A stretch of DNA of 64,000 nt from Bacteroidota bacterium (GTDB taxonomy: Bacteria > Bacteroidota > Bacteroidia > Cytophagales > Cyclobacteriaceae): contig JAFDYX010000032.1 of assembly GCA_018267215.1 (NCBI GenBank), positions 1 through 64,000 of the forward strand. The letters run 5' to 3'. The notes under the pieces are model-generated. The model had not been told where the DNA came from. It saw nothing but the letters and a program-made list of their open reading frames with translations, and did not search any database. Made by a program: the position numbers and the translations under genes. Positions 63,642 through 64,000 of the stretch are shown piece after piece; position 1 is the first letter of the stretch; each line of letters begins with the position of its first letter.

Positions 63642-64000
63642 ATGAAATATTTTATTGCCATCATCTCCATTACATTTTTTTCTTCACTGCTTCAGGCGCA
63701 GGACTACACCTGGAAAAATATTCCGGTTAATGTCAAGTCATCGTTTCGTGCACTATCCGTAGTAAACGATCACGTAGCCTGGGTAAGCGGCAGCAAAGGC
63801 TGGATAGGCCGCACCCAAAATGGCGGCAAAAGTTGGACATTCCGGCAAGTAAGTAATTTTGAGTCGCTCGACTTCCGTTCGCTGTATGCTTTCGATTCGC
63901 TGCGGTGCATAGCAGCCAATGCCGGCTCGCCTGCCTACATTTTTCTCACCACCGATGGCGGTAAAAACTGGAAAGCAGTTTATCAAAACGATCACAAAGA
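63642..64000 (+). CDS. Ycf48/BNR-repeat-like exported protein, 5' part (truncated by window end)
   Basis: 119 codons are visible. A signal peptide (MKYFIAIISITFFSSLLQAQ) is followed by propeller repeats of the Ycf48/BNR type: WVSGSKGWIGRTQNGGKSWTF and FLTTDGGKNWKAV, each with the xDGGxxW turn. Bacteroidota proteins of this kind are periplasmic or surface beta-propellers with mostly unknown roles. It begins 4 bases after uvrB. The C-terminus lies beyond the window. Confidence 0.8.
   Translation, partial: MKYFIAIISITFFSSLLQAQDYTWKNIPVNVKSSFRALSVVNDHVAWVSGSKGWIGRTQNGGKSWTFRQVSNFESLDFRSLYAFDSLRCIAANAGSPAYIFLTTDGGKNWKAVYQNDHK

Overview
The window looks like chromosome of a member of the Bacteroidota, most likely a Cytophagales-type bacterium. 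The signs are type IX secretion C-terminal sorting domains (genes at 1 and 12892), a SusC/SusD pair (34964-39706), Bacteroidota-style TonB/ExbD proteins, many lipoproteins with short signal peptides, near absence of Shine-Dalgarno sites, and a few upstream sequences resembling the Bacteroidota -33/-7 promoter. The lineage call is inference from gene content. I recognised no rRNA, tRNA, CRISPR array, insertion sequence or prophage.

Layout. 1-4560: end of a large secreted protein, a caspase-like protease and a lone polysaccharide-deacetylase-like protein; the 385 bp before the last holds several palindromic, dispersed-repeat-like fragments. 4789-12890: a heavy-metal efflux operon (TolC-like channel, adaptor, CzcA-type RND pump, OmpR-type regulator, sensor kinase) followed by a SlyD-type isomerase with a His-rich tail. 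12892-17832: a gingipain-family (C25) T9SS-exported peptidase. 17896-39706 (minus strand, one plus-strand gene inside): an alpha-glucoside utilisation locus with SusC, SusD, two paralogous VCBS/ASPIC-UnbV lipoproteins, a secreted GH65 hydrolase, a vanadium-haloperoxidase/PAP2-like lipoprotein, a PfkB sugar kinase, beta-phosphoglucomutase, GH65 maltose phosphorylase and a double-domain esterase.

40086-51013: a DedA membrane protein, a Ton energy operon (ExbB, two ExbD, TonB), a tiny membrane protein, a PstS-like lipoprotein, a TPR protein, a second ExbB/ExbD pair and a TonB-dependent-receptor-like barrel with a Gly-rich linker and an extra C-terminal domain. 51095-58354: HflX, then an exopolysaccharide cluster (GT4 glycosyltransferase, Wza-like exporter, Wzc-like kinase, PHP-type phosphatase, SDR reductase). 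58468-64000: TPR protein, phosphosulfolactate synthase (ComA family), shikimate dehydrogenase, UvrB, and the start of a Ycf48/BNR-like protein.

How it fits together. The Ton motors would energise SusC and the barrel protein. In the alpha-glucoside locus, extracellular or periplasmic GH65 hydrolysis and cytoplasmic phosphorolysis would give glucose and beta-glucose-1-phosphate; beta-PGM makes glucose-6-phosphate, and the PfkB protein may phosphorylate the free sugar. The best candidate for something undescribed is the combination of twin VCBS lipoproteins and a haloperoxidase/phosphatase-like lipoprotein in this locus, which has no recognisable local DNA-binding regulator.
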